Source: Variovorax sp. OK212
GTDB taxonomy: Bacteria > Pseudomonadota > Gammaproteobacteria > Burkholderiales > Burkholderiaceae_C
Direction: 5' to 3'
Length of the DNA: 64,000 nucleotides
Assembly: GCF_900112425.1 (NCBI RefSeq)
Contig: NZ_FOLP01000009.1
Coordinates: forward strand, 62,001-126,000
Shown: positions 39,508 through 47,968 of the stretch, in pieces
Layout: each line of letters begins with the position of its first letter
Numbering within the stretch: position 1 is the first letter of the stretch
The notes under the pieces: model-generated
Seen by the model: only the letters and a program-made list of their open reading frames with translations
What the model was told of the DNA's origin: nothing
Databases searched by the model: none
Position numbers and translations under genes: made by a program

Positions 39508-40637
39508 GCCATCGCCGCGAGCCGCATGGCCTGCGCCTCGACGTCGCCGAACAGCTGGTCGATGAGCGTGACGCGGCGCAGGCAGTGGCCGACCGCGTAT
39601 TCCTCCGTCATGCCGATGCCGCCATGCAGCTGCACCGCCGCGTGGCACACGGCGCGCGCGTGCCGACCGATCACCAGCTTGGCGCGCGCGAGGTCGGCGC
39701 GCGCACCGGGCGCGTCGAGGTCGTCGGCGGCCACCGCCGCGACCATGGCCATGCTGCGCGACATTTCCAGCGCCACCAGCATCTCGGCCGCGCGGTGGCG
39801 CAAGGCCTGGTTCTCGCCGATGGCGCGGCCGAACTGCCGGCGCGTGCCGAGGTAGTCGATGGCCAGCGCGTAGGCCGTTTCCATGGCGCCGACCGCGTCC
39901 GCGCAGACGGCGGCCGTGCCCATGGCCAGCGTGCCTTCGAGCGCGCGCAGCGCGGCGGCGCCGTCGTGCGGATCGCCCAGCGGCTGCGCCCTGGCGGCGT
40001 TGAAGCGAAGCTCGCCCGCGGGGGTGTCGTCGACCAGCCGGTGCGCGCGGCAGGCGATGCCCGCGGCGCGCGCATCGACATGGAACAGCGCCACGCCGTG
40101 CGCGTCGCCGGGTTCGCCCGCGGTGCGCGCGCTCACCACGAAACGGTGGGCCGACGGCGCGTGCAGCACGTTGCACTTGGCGCCGTCGAGCAGCCACTGG
40201 CCGTCCTGCTGGCGCGCGCGCGTCTCTATCCACAGCGGCGCATGGCGCGCGGCCTCTTCGTCGTGCGCCCAGGCCAGCCGCAGCTCGCCGCTGGCCACGT
40301 CGGGCAGCAGCTGCACCTGCAGCACCTCGTCGGCCGCCAGCCGCACGGCGGTGGCACCGAGCACGATCGACGACAGGAAGGGCTCCAGCACCAGCGCCTT
40401 GCCCAGTTCCTGCATCACGGGCATCAGGTCGGCCGCGCCGCCGCCGAAGCCGCCGTGCGCCTGCGGCAAGGGCAGGGCGGTGAGGCCCAGCGCGGCCAGT
40501 TGCTGCCACGCGGGCAGGCTCCAGCCGGTGGCCGACGCCGCGATGGCGCGGCGCTTTTCGAAGCCGTACACATCACCGAGCAGGCGCGCGAGGCTGTCGC
40601 GCAGCGCGAGCTGTTCGTCGTTCAGTTCGAAGTTCAT
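39504..40637 (-). CDS. Acyl-CoA dehydrogenase, partner subunit type
   Basis: 377 residues. The ACAD fold is clear (LNDEQLALRDSLARLLGD, QLHGGIGMTEEYAVGHCLRRVTLI), but it ends DQLFGDVEAQ where canonical enzymes have EGTxxIQ, so the usual catalytic Glu is absent. The SEP FAD-binding segment in the middle domain is also unrecognisable (LAWAHDEEAARHAP). That pattern is typical of one chain in heterotetrameric ACADs such as FadE28/FadE29. Its partner is the overlapping upstream gene. Confidence 0.85.
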   Translation of the reverse strand: MNFELNDEQLALRDSLARLLGDVYGFEKRRAIAASATGWSLPAWQQLAALGLTALPLPQAHGGFGGGAADLMPVMQELGKALVLEPFLSSIVLGATAVRLAADEVLQVQLLPDVASGELRLAWAHDEEAARHAPLWIETRARQQDGQWLLDGAKCNVLHAPSAHRFVVSARTAGEPGDAHGVALFHVDARAAGIACRAHRLVDDTPAGELRFNAARAQPLGDPHDGAAALRALEGTLAMGTAAVCADAVGAMETAYALAIDYLGTRRQFGRAIGENQALRHRAAEMLVALEMSRSMAMVAAVAADDLDAPGARADLARAKLVIGRHARAVCHAAVQLHGGIGMTEEYAVGHCLRRVTLIDQLFGDVEAQAMRLAAMA

Positions 40638-41824
40638 GCCTGCGCCGCTCCGGAGCCCAGGATGGTCCTGGACAGAATGTCTTTCTGTACCTCGCTCGTG
40701 CCGCCGTAGATGCTGGCGGCGCGGCTGTAGAAGTAGCGCATGGCCAGCGGGCCGGCCCAGTGCGCGGCGCCTTCGCCGTCGTGCGGGTGGCGCTCCATGG
40801 CCGAGGGCCCGGCGATGCGCTGCAGCAGTTGCGCGATGTCCTGCTGCAGTTCGGTGCCCTTGAGCTTGAGCACCGAGGCGAAGCCGGGGTTCTTCTGCGC
40901 CGTGTCGGGCGAAAGCAGAAAGCGCCAGTTGGTCACCTCCAGCGCGCGCACCTCGGCGTCGAGCATCGCGAGTTCGCTGCGCAGCTTGGGGCTTTCCAGC
41001 AGCGGCCGGCCGGCCTCGGTGAGCCTGCCGGCCAGCTCGCGCGCGTATTCGAGCCGCTCGCGGCACAGGCCCACGTTGGCGATGCCGGTGCGCTCGTTCA
41101 TCAGCAGGTACTTGGCGCAGTCCCAGCCGCGGCCTTCCTCGCCCACGAGGTTGCCGACCGGTACGCGCACCTCGTCGAAGAACACCTCGTTGAGGTGGTG
41201 CTGCCCGTCGATGGAGGTGATGGGGCGGATGGTGACGCCTGGCGTGCGCAGGTCGATCAGCAGGAACGAGATGCCGTGCTGCTTGCGGCCCTCGCCGTCG
41301 GTGCGCACCAGCGCGAACACCCAGTCGGCCAGGTGCGCGGTGGTGGTCCAGATCTTCTGGCCGTTGACGACGTAGTCGTTGCCCTCGCGCCGCGCGGCGG
41401 TGCGCAGCGAGGCCAGGTCGGAGCCCGAGCCCGGCTCCGAGAAGCCCTGGCAGAACCAGAGGTCGAGGTTGGCCAGCTTCGGCAGGAAGTGGCGCTTCTG
41501 CGCGTCGGTGCCGAACTTCATCAGCACCGGGCCGAGCATGCCCACGTTGAACACCTGCGGCAGCGGCGCGCTCGCGCGGAACAGCTCGTCGAGCAGGATC
41601 AGCCGCTCGGCCTGGCCCAGTTCGGCGCCGCCGTACTCGCGTGGCCAGTGCGGCGCGGCCCAGCCCTTCTCGTTGAGGATGCGCTGCCAGGTGACGGTGT
41701 CCTGCTTGCGCGGCGGGTGGCCCAGCCGCAGGCGCTCACGGATGTCGGCGGGCAGGCGCGTGTGCACGAAGCGGCGCACCTCGTCGCGGAATTCGGCCTG
41801 GCGGGCGGTCAGATCCAGATTCAT
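40634..41824 (-). CDS. Acyl-CoA dehydrogenase, FAD-binding partner
   Basis: 396 residues. FAD contacts are clear: CQGFSEPGSGSDLASLRT and NGQKIWTTTAHLADWVFALVRT. The C-terminal motif reads IYGGTSEVQ, with Gly where most families carry the catalytic Glu, as seen in FadE34/ChsE-like enzymes that form mixed tetramers and act on bulky acyl-CoAs. First gene of the seven-gene leftward operon ending at 34570. It overlaps the next dehydrogenase by 4 bp. Confidence 0.88.
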   Translation of the reverse strand: MNLDLTARQAEFRDEVRRFVHTRLPADIRERLRLGHPPRKQDTVTWQRILNEKGWAAPHWPREYGGAELGQAERLILLDELFRASAPLPQVFNVGMLGPVLMKFGTDAQKRHFLPKLANLDLWFCQGFSEPGSGSDLASLRTAARREGNDYVVNGQKIWTTTAHLADWVFALVRTDGEGRKQHGISFLLIDLRTPGVTIRPITSIDGQHHLNEVFFDEVRVPVGNLVGEEGRGWDCAKYLLMNERTGIANVGLCRERLEYARELAGRLTEAGRPLLESPKLRSELAMLDAEVRALEVTNWRFLLSPDTAQKNPGFASVLKLKGTELQQDIAQLLQRIAGPSAMERHPHDGEGAAHWAGPLAMRYFYSRAASIYGGTSEVQKDILSRTILGSGAAQA

Positions 41825-41914
41825 CGATAGCAGGGCGGGGACGCCCGAAGTTGGCTGAAAGGATCATAGCCCGATGCGCTTCATTGGATCAACCATTAAA
41901 TTTTTGACGATAAA

Positions 41915-41938
41915 AAAGCGCCGGAGGGCCGGCGCTTT
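41915..41938 (-). terminator. Rho-independent terminator after the exported methyltransferase gene
   Basis: AAAGCGCCGG / CCGGCGCTTT with an AGGG loop, followed on the minus strand by a run of T (CTTTTTTATCG). It lies 24 bases past the stop at 41962. Confidence 0.88.
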
Positions 41939-41961
41939 CGATCGCATCTGGCGAGCCGTCT

Positions 41962-42825
41962 TCAGGGCTTGACGAACTTCAGCACGAACTCGTCCTTCGG
42001 CTGCGGCGGTTCGGGCGTGTTGCGGTCGCGCGGGTCCGAGGGGTTGCGCAGGAAGTTGCCTTCGCCCACTTGCCTGAACCCGGCCCGCTCGACTTCCGCG
42101 CGCAGGAAAGCTTGCTCGATGCGGTGCAGCGTGCCCGATTCGGAAATGCCCGTGCCCGCGCGTCCCGCGTGGTCGGCAATGACATAGATGCCGCCCGGCT
42201 TGAGCGCGGCGAACACGGCACGGTTCACCGCGGCGCGGTCCACGCCCATGTGGCCGAAGTCGTGGTAGTTGAACATCAGCGTGACCAGGTCAAGGCCGTT
42301 CGCCGCGAGCTCGGGCGGCACCGGGTCTTCGAAGGGCCGGACCACGGCGACGATGTTGCTCGCGTTCGGGTTCCTGGCGCGTTCGGCCAGCGCGACGGGT
42401 GAAGGGCGCGGCCCGGCGGAAGGTGCTGTGGGTGCCGTGGGTGCCGTGGGTGCGGCGCCCATCGGCGCGGGGGCCGCGGCACCCTCGGGCTGCGCGGGGC
42501 GGCTCATCGGCGGGCGCGGCGGGCTCTGGCCGTACACGCGGCCGTTCGCTCCGGTGGCGCGCGCGATCAGCTCGGTGGTGTAGCCGCCGGCCGCGCTCAG
42601 GTCGAGCGCGACCATGCCGGGGCGCACGCCGATGAAGGCCAGCATCTCCTGCGGCTTGCGCCGCGCGTCGTTGCGCCGGTCGGCGTCGCTGCGATCGGGG
42701 CTGGCAACGATTTCGGCGATGCGGGCCTGCGAGATCGCCGGTGTCTGCGGTCCCGGCGTGGTGCAGGCGGCGAGCGCCACGGTGAGGCCCGCGAGGGCTG
42801 CGGCAAGGGTCTGGCGAAAGGGCAT
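41962..42825 (-). CDS. Exported class I methyltransferase-like lipoprotein
   Basis: 287 residues. The N-terminus is a lipoprotein signal (LAGLTVALAACTTPGPQTPA, lipobox LAAC). A Rossmann methyltransferase-like domain follows: KPQEMLAFIGVRPGMVALDLSAAGGYTTELIARATGANGRVYG for motif I, DLVTLMFNYHDFGHMG, and ALKPGGIYVIADHAGRAGTG. SAM is not expected in the periplasm, so activity is puzzling. An APTAPTAPT linker encoded by a 9-bp repeat splits the domain near residue 130. It stands alone, ended by a good terminator. Confidence 0.85.
   Translation of the reverse strand: MPFRQTLAAALAGLTVALAACTTPGPQTPAISQARIAEIVASPDRSDADRRNDARRKPQEMLAFIGVRPGMVALDLSAAGGYTTELIARATGANGRVYGQSPPRPPMSRPAQPEGAAAPAPMGAAPTAPTAPTAPSAGPRPSPVALAERARNPNASNIVAVVRPFEDPVPPELAANGLDLVTLMFNYHDFGHMGVDRAAVNRAVFAALKPGGIYVIADHAGRAGTGISESGTLHRIEQAFLRAEVERAGFRQVGEGNFLRNPSDPRDRNTPEPPQPKDEFVLKFVKP
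42422..42457 (-). repeat. 9-bp tandem repeat inside the exported methyltransferase gene
   Basis: Plus-strand units GGTGCTGTG, GGTGCCGTG, GGTGCCGTG and GGTGCGGCG lie head to tail and encode the (APT)n linker on the minus strand. Confidence 0.85.
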
Positions 42826-43096
42826 GGACGAGCTCCGGGTTTCGGGTTCCAGGTTCCGAACAGGGATTGCATCCGGCCCCCATGGCGCGAACGCAGCCCC
42901 GCCAGTCTATGCCTCGGTTCTTTCGCCTGCCTGAGGCCGGTGGCTGCCGGCCATCGGCTGGGCAAGGTTCTTGCTGCAAATGCGGGGCTGCCCGGGCAAC
43001 TCCCATGGCGGCAAGCGGCTGCCGGACGTAGATTTCCGGCGTGCGGCAGGCATCCGTTCCTGTCCGCTTCCCCCACTTTGATCCGCAGGAGTGTCC

Positions 43097-44158
43097 GTGG
43101 ACGCATGGTCGAGCCAGCAGTTGTCGCCGTTGTACGGACGCGAGGTCTTTCGCTCGCGCGAGGCCGACGAGACCCATGCGCGCGTCGCCCATGAACTCAA
43201 GCCGCACCGCAGCGTGTGGGGCCATGGCGACGTCGACGCCATCTTCTGCCGCGCCGAGCTGAGCGCACTGTCGTTGTGCATCCTGCGCTACGGCTGCGAC
43301 GTCGACATCGAGCCCGACGCGCTCGGCAACTTCGTGCTCGTGCAGATGCCGCTGCGCGGCCATGCCGACATCCACACCGGCGGCCAGACGCTGCAGATCC
43401 ACCCCGGGCAGGGCGCCATCGTCTCCGCGCACAAGCCGGTGCGCCTGCGCTGGCATGCGGACTGCGAACAGCTGATGCTGAAGATCGAGCTCAGCCGGCT
43501 GCAGGAAGTGGCGCGCCAGGCCTTCGCGCTGCGCGGCACGGACACCGTGGGCGAGATCGATTTCGAGATGCCCTTTCGCCTCGACGACGCGGCGGGCACG
43601 CAGTGGTGCCGCATGGTGGCCGGCCTGGCGTCGCTGCTGCCCTCGAGCGGCTTCGCCTCGTTCGATGCGCGCTGGCTCGCGCACTGCGAAGACAACCTGA
43701 TGCTCTACCTGCTGTGCCACCACCCGAACTCGGTGCTGCAGCGGCACGCCGACGTGCAACGCGGCTCGGAGCAAACGAGCCTGCAGCAGCTGCGGCGCGC
43801 GGAAGAATTCATGCGCGAGCGGCTCGATGCCGCCTTGTCGCTGGAAGACGTGGCGCAGGCCGCGGGCGTGACGCGGCGCGGGCTCGGCCTGCTGTTCAGG
43901 CGCTACCGCGACCTGTCGCCCGGCGAGGTGCTGCGCAACATGCGGCTGGACGCGGCGCATGCGCAGCTGGCGCGCAACGACGGCGCGAGCGTGACGGAGG
44001 TGGCGCTGAACTGCGGGTTCTCGCACCTGAGCCGGTTCGCGGCCTGCTACAGGGAGCGCTTCGGGCAGCTGCCGCGGGATACGTCGCGGCATACGTCGCG
44101 TGATACATCGCGTGACACCGTGAGAGACAGCTCGCGCCTTTCGGTTGCGAGGCACTGA
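43097..44158 (+). CDS. AraC family transcriptional regulator (AndR-like)
   Basis: 353 residues. The N-terminal AraC-binding-like half (LGNFVLVQMPLRGHADIHTGGQTLQIHPGQGAIVSAHKPVRLRWHADCEQLMLKI) is the type found in AndR and related activators of aromatic oxygenase genes. The C-terminal half has two HTH motifs (SLEDVAQAAGVTRRGLGLLFRRY and SVTEVALNCGFSHLSRFAACYRERFGQLP). It ends in a DTSR repeat tail. GTG at 43097 fits the AGGAG site better than GTG at 43091. A likely regulator of the oxygenase operon 2.5 kb downstream, by family and proximity. Confidence 0.85.
   Translation: MDAWSSQQLSPLYGREVFRSREADETHARVAHELKPHRSVWGHGDVDAIFCRAELSALSLCILRYGCDVDIEPDALGNFVLVQMPLRGHADIHTGGQTLQIHPGQGAIVSAHKPVRLRWHADCEQLMLKIELSRLQEVARQAFALRGTDTVGEIDFEMPFRLDDAAGTQWCRMVAGLASLLPSSGFASFDARWLAHCEDNLMLYLLCHHPNSVLQRHADVQRGSEQTSLQQLRRAEEFMRERLDAALSLEDVAQAAGVTRRGLGLLFRRYRDLSPGEVLRNMRLDAAHAQLARNDGASVTEVALNCGFSHLSRFAACYRERFGQLPRDTSRHTSRDTSRDTVRDSSRLSVARH
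44078..44113 (+). repeat. 12-bp tandem repeat near the end of the AraC gene
   Basis: Units GATACGTCGCGG, CATACGTCGCGT and GATACATCGCGT encode DTSR-HTSR-DTSR immediately after the second HTH. The following DTVR-DSSR looks like decayed copies. Confidence 0.85.
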
Positions 44159-44171
44159 CACTCACGCAGCC

Positions 44172-45272
44172 ATGACCGTCTCGCTTGCCGCTTCGCTCAT
44201 CGATCTTGCCCTCGGCTTCGAACTCGCAGCGATCGGCAAGGCCGCTGGCAACCGATTCGCGCTCGAGGGCGTGACATGCAAACCCGGACAGGACGGCGCC
44301 ATCGAGGTCCGGGTCCAGAAACTCGAGGCGACCGCACTGCGGCTCGCGTTCGGGCCGCTCGTGCTGGACATCGGCCGCATTGCCCTGCACGAGCTGGTGG
44401 CGCGGATACGGACCGACGCCGGCGCGGCGCGCCTGGCTGCCGTCGAGGCACGCGAAGCGGAGTTCTCGGGATGGAAGCTGCAGGGCCCTTTGAGCTTGCC
44501 GTCGCAGATCCGCAAGGTCTGGGACGCTTCGCAGAAGCCTGCCGAACCGGCCGCGGATGCATGGCGCCTTGACCCGTTCGGCCAGGCCGAAGGCACCGTG
44601 CGTGCACAGATCACCGACGCGCACCTGCTGTTCGACGCCGACGTGACGGTGCCGATCCGGCACGGCGAGATCGACTTCAACGATGCGACGGTCGAGCATG
44701 TCGGACCCGACTCTCGCATGGGCATCAGCCGGCTGGGCCTGTACGTCGACGCGCCCAACGGGCGCAGCTACCTGTACCAGTTCGCGTCGGCACCGCTGGC
44801 CGGCGTGGAGTTCGAGCGCCGCGGCGCGTTGCTGAGCCCGTGGGTCTCCGAGCGTGGCAAGCTGCAGCTGCAGGTGTTCGCGGAGTCGACGCTCCGGCAA
44901 GGTCGCGAGAGCCTGGACCCGGGGCTGACGGCGCAGGCGCGCCTGCTGTTGGGCCGCACCGCGCTGTCGGGCGAGGTCCGGCTCGGCGATGGCGTGCTGG
45001 CCATGCCGGGCGTGCAGGTGCATCTGGAAGGACGCGACGGCGGCGCCAATGTGCTCGCGCTGCATGCCGATTCCGTCGGCCGTGGCTTGACCGCGGAGAT
45101 CGCATCGTTTGCGGCGCGCGACGCCGTGGCGAGCTGGCAGGGCGCGCAATTCGGCTTCGACGCGCTGGCCGCGGCGCTCGCGCTGCAGTTGCTGCGCGAA
45201 GGGCCTTCCATGCGCTTCGTGCTCGACCTGGGGAGCGGCAAGGTCACGAAGCCGCGATTCGCTTCGCGCTGA
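44172..45272 (+). CDS. Hypothetical protein, beta-rich, unknown family
   Basis: 366 residues. I do not recognise a family. No signal peptide or transmembrane segment is evident; the N-terminus (MTVSLAASLIDLALGFELAAIGKAAG) is only mildly hydrophobic. The body alternates short beta-like segments (AIEVRVQKLEATALRLAFGPLVLDI, DADVTVPIRHGEIDFNDATVEHVGPDSRMGISRLGLYVD), which recall AsmA/DUF748-like repeat folds, but that is a weak impression. The ATG at 44172 is 13 bp after the AraC stop, so they may share a transcript. Confidence 0.6.
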   Translation: MTVSLAASLIDLALGFELAAIGKAAGNRFALEGVTCKPGQDGAIEVRVQKLEATALRLAFGPLVLDIGRIALHELVARIRTDAGAARLAAVEAREAEFSGWKLQGPLSLPSQIRKVWDASQKPAEPAADAWRLDPFGQAEGTVRAQITDAHLLFDADVTVPIRHGEIDFNDATVEHVGPDSRMGISRLGLYVDAPNGRSYLYQFASAPLAGVEFERRGALLSPWVSERGKLQLQVFAESTLRQGRESLDPGLTAQARLLLGRTALSGEVRLGDGVLAMPGVQVHLEGRDGGANVLALHADSVGRGLTAEIASFAARDAVASWQGAQFGFDALAAALALQLLREGPSMRFVLDLGSGKVTKPRFASR

Positions 45273-45329
45273 GAGGCAGGCAACGCGACCGGCACGACGC
45301 ACCGGACGTCGCACCGGTCTTTGCCTTCT

Positions 45330-46517
45330 TCAGGACTTCATCGCGCACTGCGCCGCGCTGGTGTCCTGGTAGTTCTGCAGCACCGTCCCGATCACCTTGT
45401 TGGCGATGCGCCCGTTGGCGTCCTTGCCGATCACGCGCAGGTAGTAGTTCTGGATCGGAAAGTTGTTGGCGCCGTAGCGGAAGTCGCCGCGCACCGACTT
45501 GTAGTTGGCCGCCTTGATCGCCTTCAGCAGCGCGGGCCGGTCGGCCACCTTGCCGCCGACGTCGCGCACCGCGGCGTCCATGGCCATCAGCACGTCGTAG
45601 GCCTGGCCCGCATAGAACGAGGGGTTGCGTCCGTTGTTCTGTTCGCGGAAGGCGGCTACGAAGCGCTGGTTGGCGGGGTTGTCGAGGTCGAAGGACCAGT
45701 GCGCGGTGTTGAAGAGGCCGAGCATCGGGTCGCCGACGGCCGGAATCATGTCTTCGTCGGCGGAAAAAGCCGTGGAGATCAGCGCCACGTCCTTCGACAG
45801 CCCCGCGCCCACGAACTGCTTGATGAAGCTCACGCCCATGGCGCCGGGCAGGAAGAAGTACAGCGCGTCGGGCTTGGACGCGCGGATCTGCGCGAGCTCG
45901 GCCGAATAGTCGAGCTGGCCCAGCTTGGTGTAGAGCTCGTCGCCCACCGAGCCCTTGTAGGTGCGCTTGAAGCCGGTGATGGCGTCCTTGCCGCCGGGAT
46001 AGCTGGGCGCGATGAGCGCCACTTTCTTGAAGGCCTTGTCGGAAGCGAACTTGCCGGCCGCCTCGTGGTACGCGTCGTTGGGGTACGACGCGCCGAAGAA
46101 GTACGGGTTGCAGCGCGCGCCCGAATAGTCGCTCGGGCCGGTGTTGCTCGACAGGTAGGGCACCTTGGCCGCGAAGAGCGGCGGGCCGACGGCCAGCGCG
46201 ACCGAGGAGCCGACCGGGCCGGTGAACAGGTCGATCTTGTCGCGCATGAGCATGCGGTCGACCGCCTGGCGCGCGGTTTCGGGGTTGCCGGCGGTGTCGG
46301 CCTCGACGTACTCGACCGGCACGCCGCCGAGCTTGCCGCCCAGCTGCTTCATGGCCACGGCGAAGCCGGCCTTCGCCTCGGCGCCGCCGACGGCGAACGG
46401 GCCCGACAGGTCCATGGCGAGACCGACCTTGACTGTCTGCGCCTGCGCGGGGGTGGCCAGCGCGCCGACGGCGATGGCGATGGCCCACAAGGCGGGTTGG
46501 ATGCTTGCCTGCGACAT
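45330..46517 (-). CDS. LivK-type ABC transporter substrate-binding protein
   Basis: 395 residues. Signal peptide (ALWAIAIAVGALATPAQAQ) followed by the type I periplasmic-binding fold: VKVGLAMDLSGPFAVGGAEAKAGFAVAMKQLGGKLGG, VEYVEADTAGNPETARQAVDRML and KVALIAPSYPGGKDAITGFKRTYKG. Members of this subfamily near oxygenase operons bind aromatic acids. It diverges from the oxygenase operon and shares its palindrome-bearing promoter, so it probably captures that pathway's substrate. No permease or ATPase gene is adjacent. Confidence 0.9.
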   Translation of the reverse strand: MSQASIQPALWAIAIAVGALATPAQAQTVKVGLAMDLSGPFAVGGAEAKAGFAVAMKQLGGKLGGVPVEYVEADTAGNPETARQAVDRMLMRDKIDLFTGPVGSSVALAVGPPLFAAKVPYLSSNTGPSDYSGARCNPYFFGASYPNDAYHEAAGKFASDKAFKKVALIAPSYPGGKDAITGFKRTYKGSVGDELYTKLGQLDYSAELAQIRASKPDALYFFLPGAMGVSFIKQFVGAGLSKDVALISTAFSADEDMIPAVGDPMLGLFNTAHWSFDLDNPANQRFVAAFREQNNGRNPSFYAGQAYDVLMAMDAAVRDVGGKVADRPALLKAIKAANYKSVRGDFRYGANNFPIQNYYLRVIGKDANGRIANKVIGTVLQNYQDTSAAQCAMKS

Positions 46518-46605
46518 GAAAGAGCTCTCCTGTGGAGGGGGTTCGGTGAACGTGGGGGAGGGAAATGCAGGGCGCAGTCTGTGGGCCGCGGCGGCGCGGC
46601 GCTAT

Positions 46606-46640
46606 CCGTTTCGTGCAGCCGGACCGGTTGCACGAAATGG
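46606..46640. promoter_or_regulatory. 35-bp near-perfect palindrome in the divergent oxygenase promoter
   Basis: Left arm CCGTTTCGTGCAGCCGG and right arm CCGGTTGCACGAAATGG around a single central A; 15 of 17 positions pair. The core TTTCGTGCA / TGCACGAAA is perfect. It lies 66 bp before the dienelactone hydrolase ATG and 89 bp before the binding-protein ATG, where a shared activator or repressor would act. Confidence 0.72.
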
Positions 46641-46705
46641 ACAGACAGGCGGGCGGGGCGGTCCACAGAATCGCCGCCGAACCCCACCACTCCAGAGACA
46701 CCCCG

Positions 46706-47968
46706 ATGAGCAGCTACATCGACATTCCGGCCGCCGACGGCCAGCAGACCTTCCGCGGCTACCTGGCCCTGCCGGCCTCGGGGCGCGGCCCCGGCATCGT
46801 GCTGTGCCAGGAAATCTTCGGCATCAACGACTACGTGCGCGAGGTGGCCGACCTCTACGCCGAAGAGGGCTACGTGGTGCTCGCGCCCGACCTGTTCTGG
46901 CGCATGGAGCCCGACGTGGAGCTGGGCTATTCGCCCGAGGACTGGCAGCGCGCCTTCGGTTTCTTCCAGAAGTTCGACATCGATGCCGGCGTGGCCGACG
47001 TCACGGCGAGCGTGAAGGCGCTGCGCGCGCACCCGGCCTGCAACGGCAAGGTCGGCGCGCTGGGCTTCTGCCTGGGCGGCAAGCTCGCGTACCTTGCGGC
47101 CGCGCACTCGGGCGTGGACGCGGCCGTGGGGTACTACGGCGTGGGCATCGAAGGCGCGCTCGACCTGGTGCCGAAGATCGAATGCCCCCTTGCGCTGCAC
47201 TTCGCGGAGCTCGACCAGTTCTGCCCGCCCGAAGCGCGCGCGCAGGTGCTGGAGGCCTTCGCGGGCAAGCCGGGCGCGCAGATGTACGTGTACCCCGGCG
47301 TCGACCATGCCTTTGCGCGCACCGGCGGCGACCACTTCGACAAGCCTTCCACGCTCATGGCGCACCAGCGCTCCATGGCGCTGTTCAAGGAAGCGATCGG
47401 CCCGGTCTACGACCTGTCGGCGCTGTGGGACAAGCACTGCGAGTACGAGTTCGCCACGCGCGACGTGGTCGCGACCATGGCCACGATGGTGAGCGAGCCC
47501 TACGTCAACCACATCCCGACGATGACGGGCGGCGTGGGCGCCAAGGAGCTGTCGCGCTTCTACAAGCACCACTTCATTCCGACCACGCCGCCGGACACGC
47601 GGCTCACGCCCATCTCGCGCACGGTGGGCGCCACGCAGATCGTCGACGAGATGCTGTTCTGCTTCACCCACACGGTGGAAGTCGACTGGATGCTGCCGGG
47701 CATCGCGCCCACGGGCAAGCCGGTGGAAATTCCGCTGGTGGCGATCGTGAAGTTCCGCGGCGACAAGCTGTACCACGAGCACATCTACTGGGACCAGGCC
47801 AGCGTGCTGGTGCAGATCGGCCTGCTCGACCCGAAGGGCCTGCCCGTGGCCGGCGCGGAAACGGCGCGCAAGCTGGTCGATGAAACGCTGCCGTCGAACA
47901 CGCTGATGACGCGCTGGGCGAAGTCGACCGCGCTGACCATCGCCGACCCGGCGCTGCCGCCGGGATGA
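46706..47968 (+). CDS. Dienelactone hydrolase fused to an NTF2/SnoaL-like domain
   Basis: 420 residues. The N-terminal ~235 residues are a dienelactone hydrolase: GIVLCQEIFGINDYVREVADLYAEEGYVVLAPDLFW (with the activating Glu), nucleophile Cys near 121 in GFCLGGK, Asp in FAELDQFCPP and His near 201 in YPGVDHAFA. Residues ~245-420 (SRFYKHHFIPTTPPDT, DEMLFCFTHTVEVDWMLPG, VAIVKFRGDKLYHEHIYWDQASVL) form an NTF2-like cone. The fusion is about twice normal DLH length. First gene of the operon; it overlaps the reductase by 4 bp. Confidence 0.85.
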   Translation: MSSYIDIPAADGQQTFRGYLALPASGRGPGIVLCQEIFGINDYVREVADLYAEEGYVVLAPDLFWRMEPDVELGYSPEDWQRAFGFFQKFDIDAGVADVTASVKALRAHPACNGKVGALGFCLGGKLAYLAAAHSGVDAAVGYYGVGIEGALDLVPKIECPLALHFAELDQFCPPEARAQVLEAFAGKPGAQMYVYPGVDHAFARTGGDHFDKPSTLMAHQRSMALFKEAIGPVYDLSALWDKHCEYEFATRDVVATMATMVSEPYVNHIPTMTGGVGAKELSRFYKHHFIPTTPPDTRLTPISRTVGATQIVDEMLFCFTHTVEVDWMLPGIAPTGKPVEIPLVAIVKFRGDKLYHEHIYWDQASVLVQIGLLDPKGLPVAGAETARKLVDETLPSNTLMTRWAKSTALTIADPALPPG

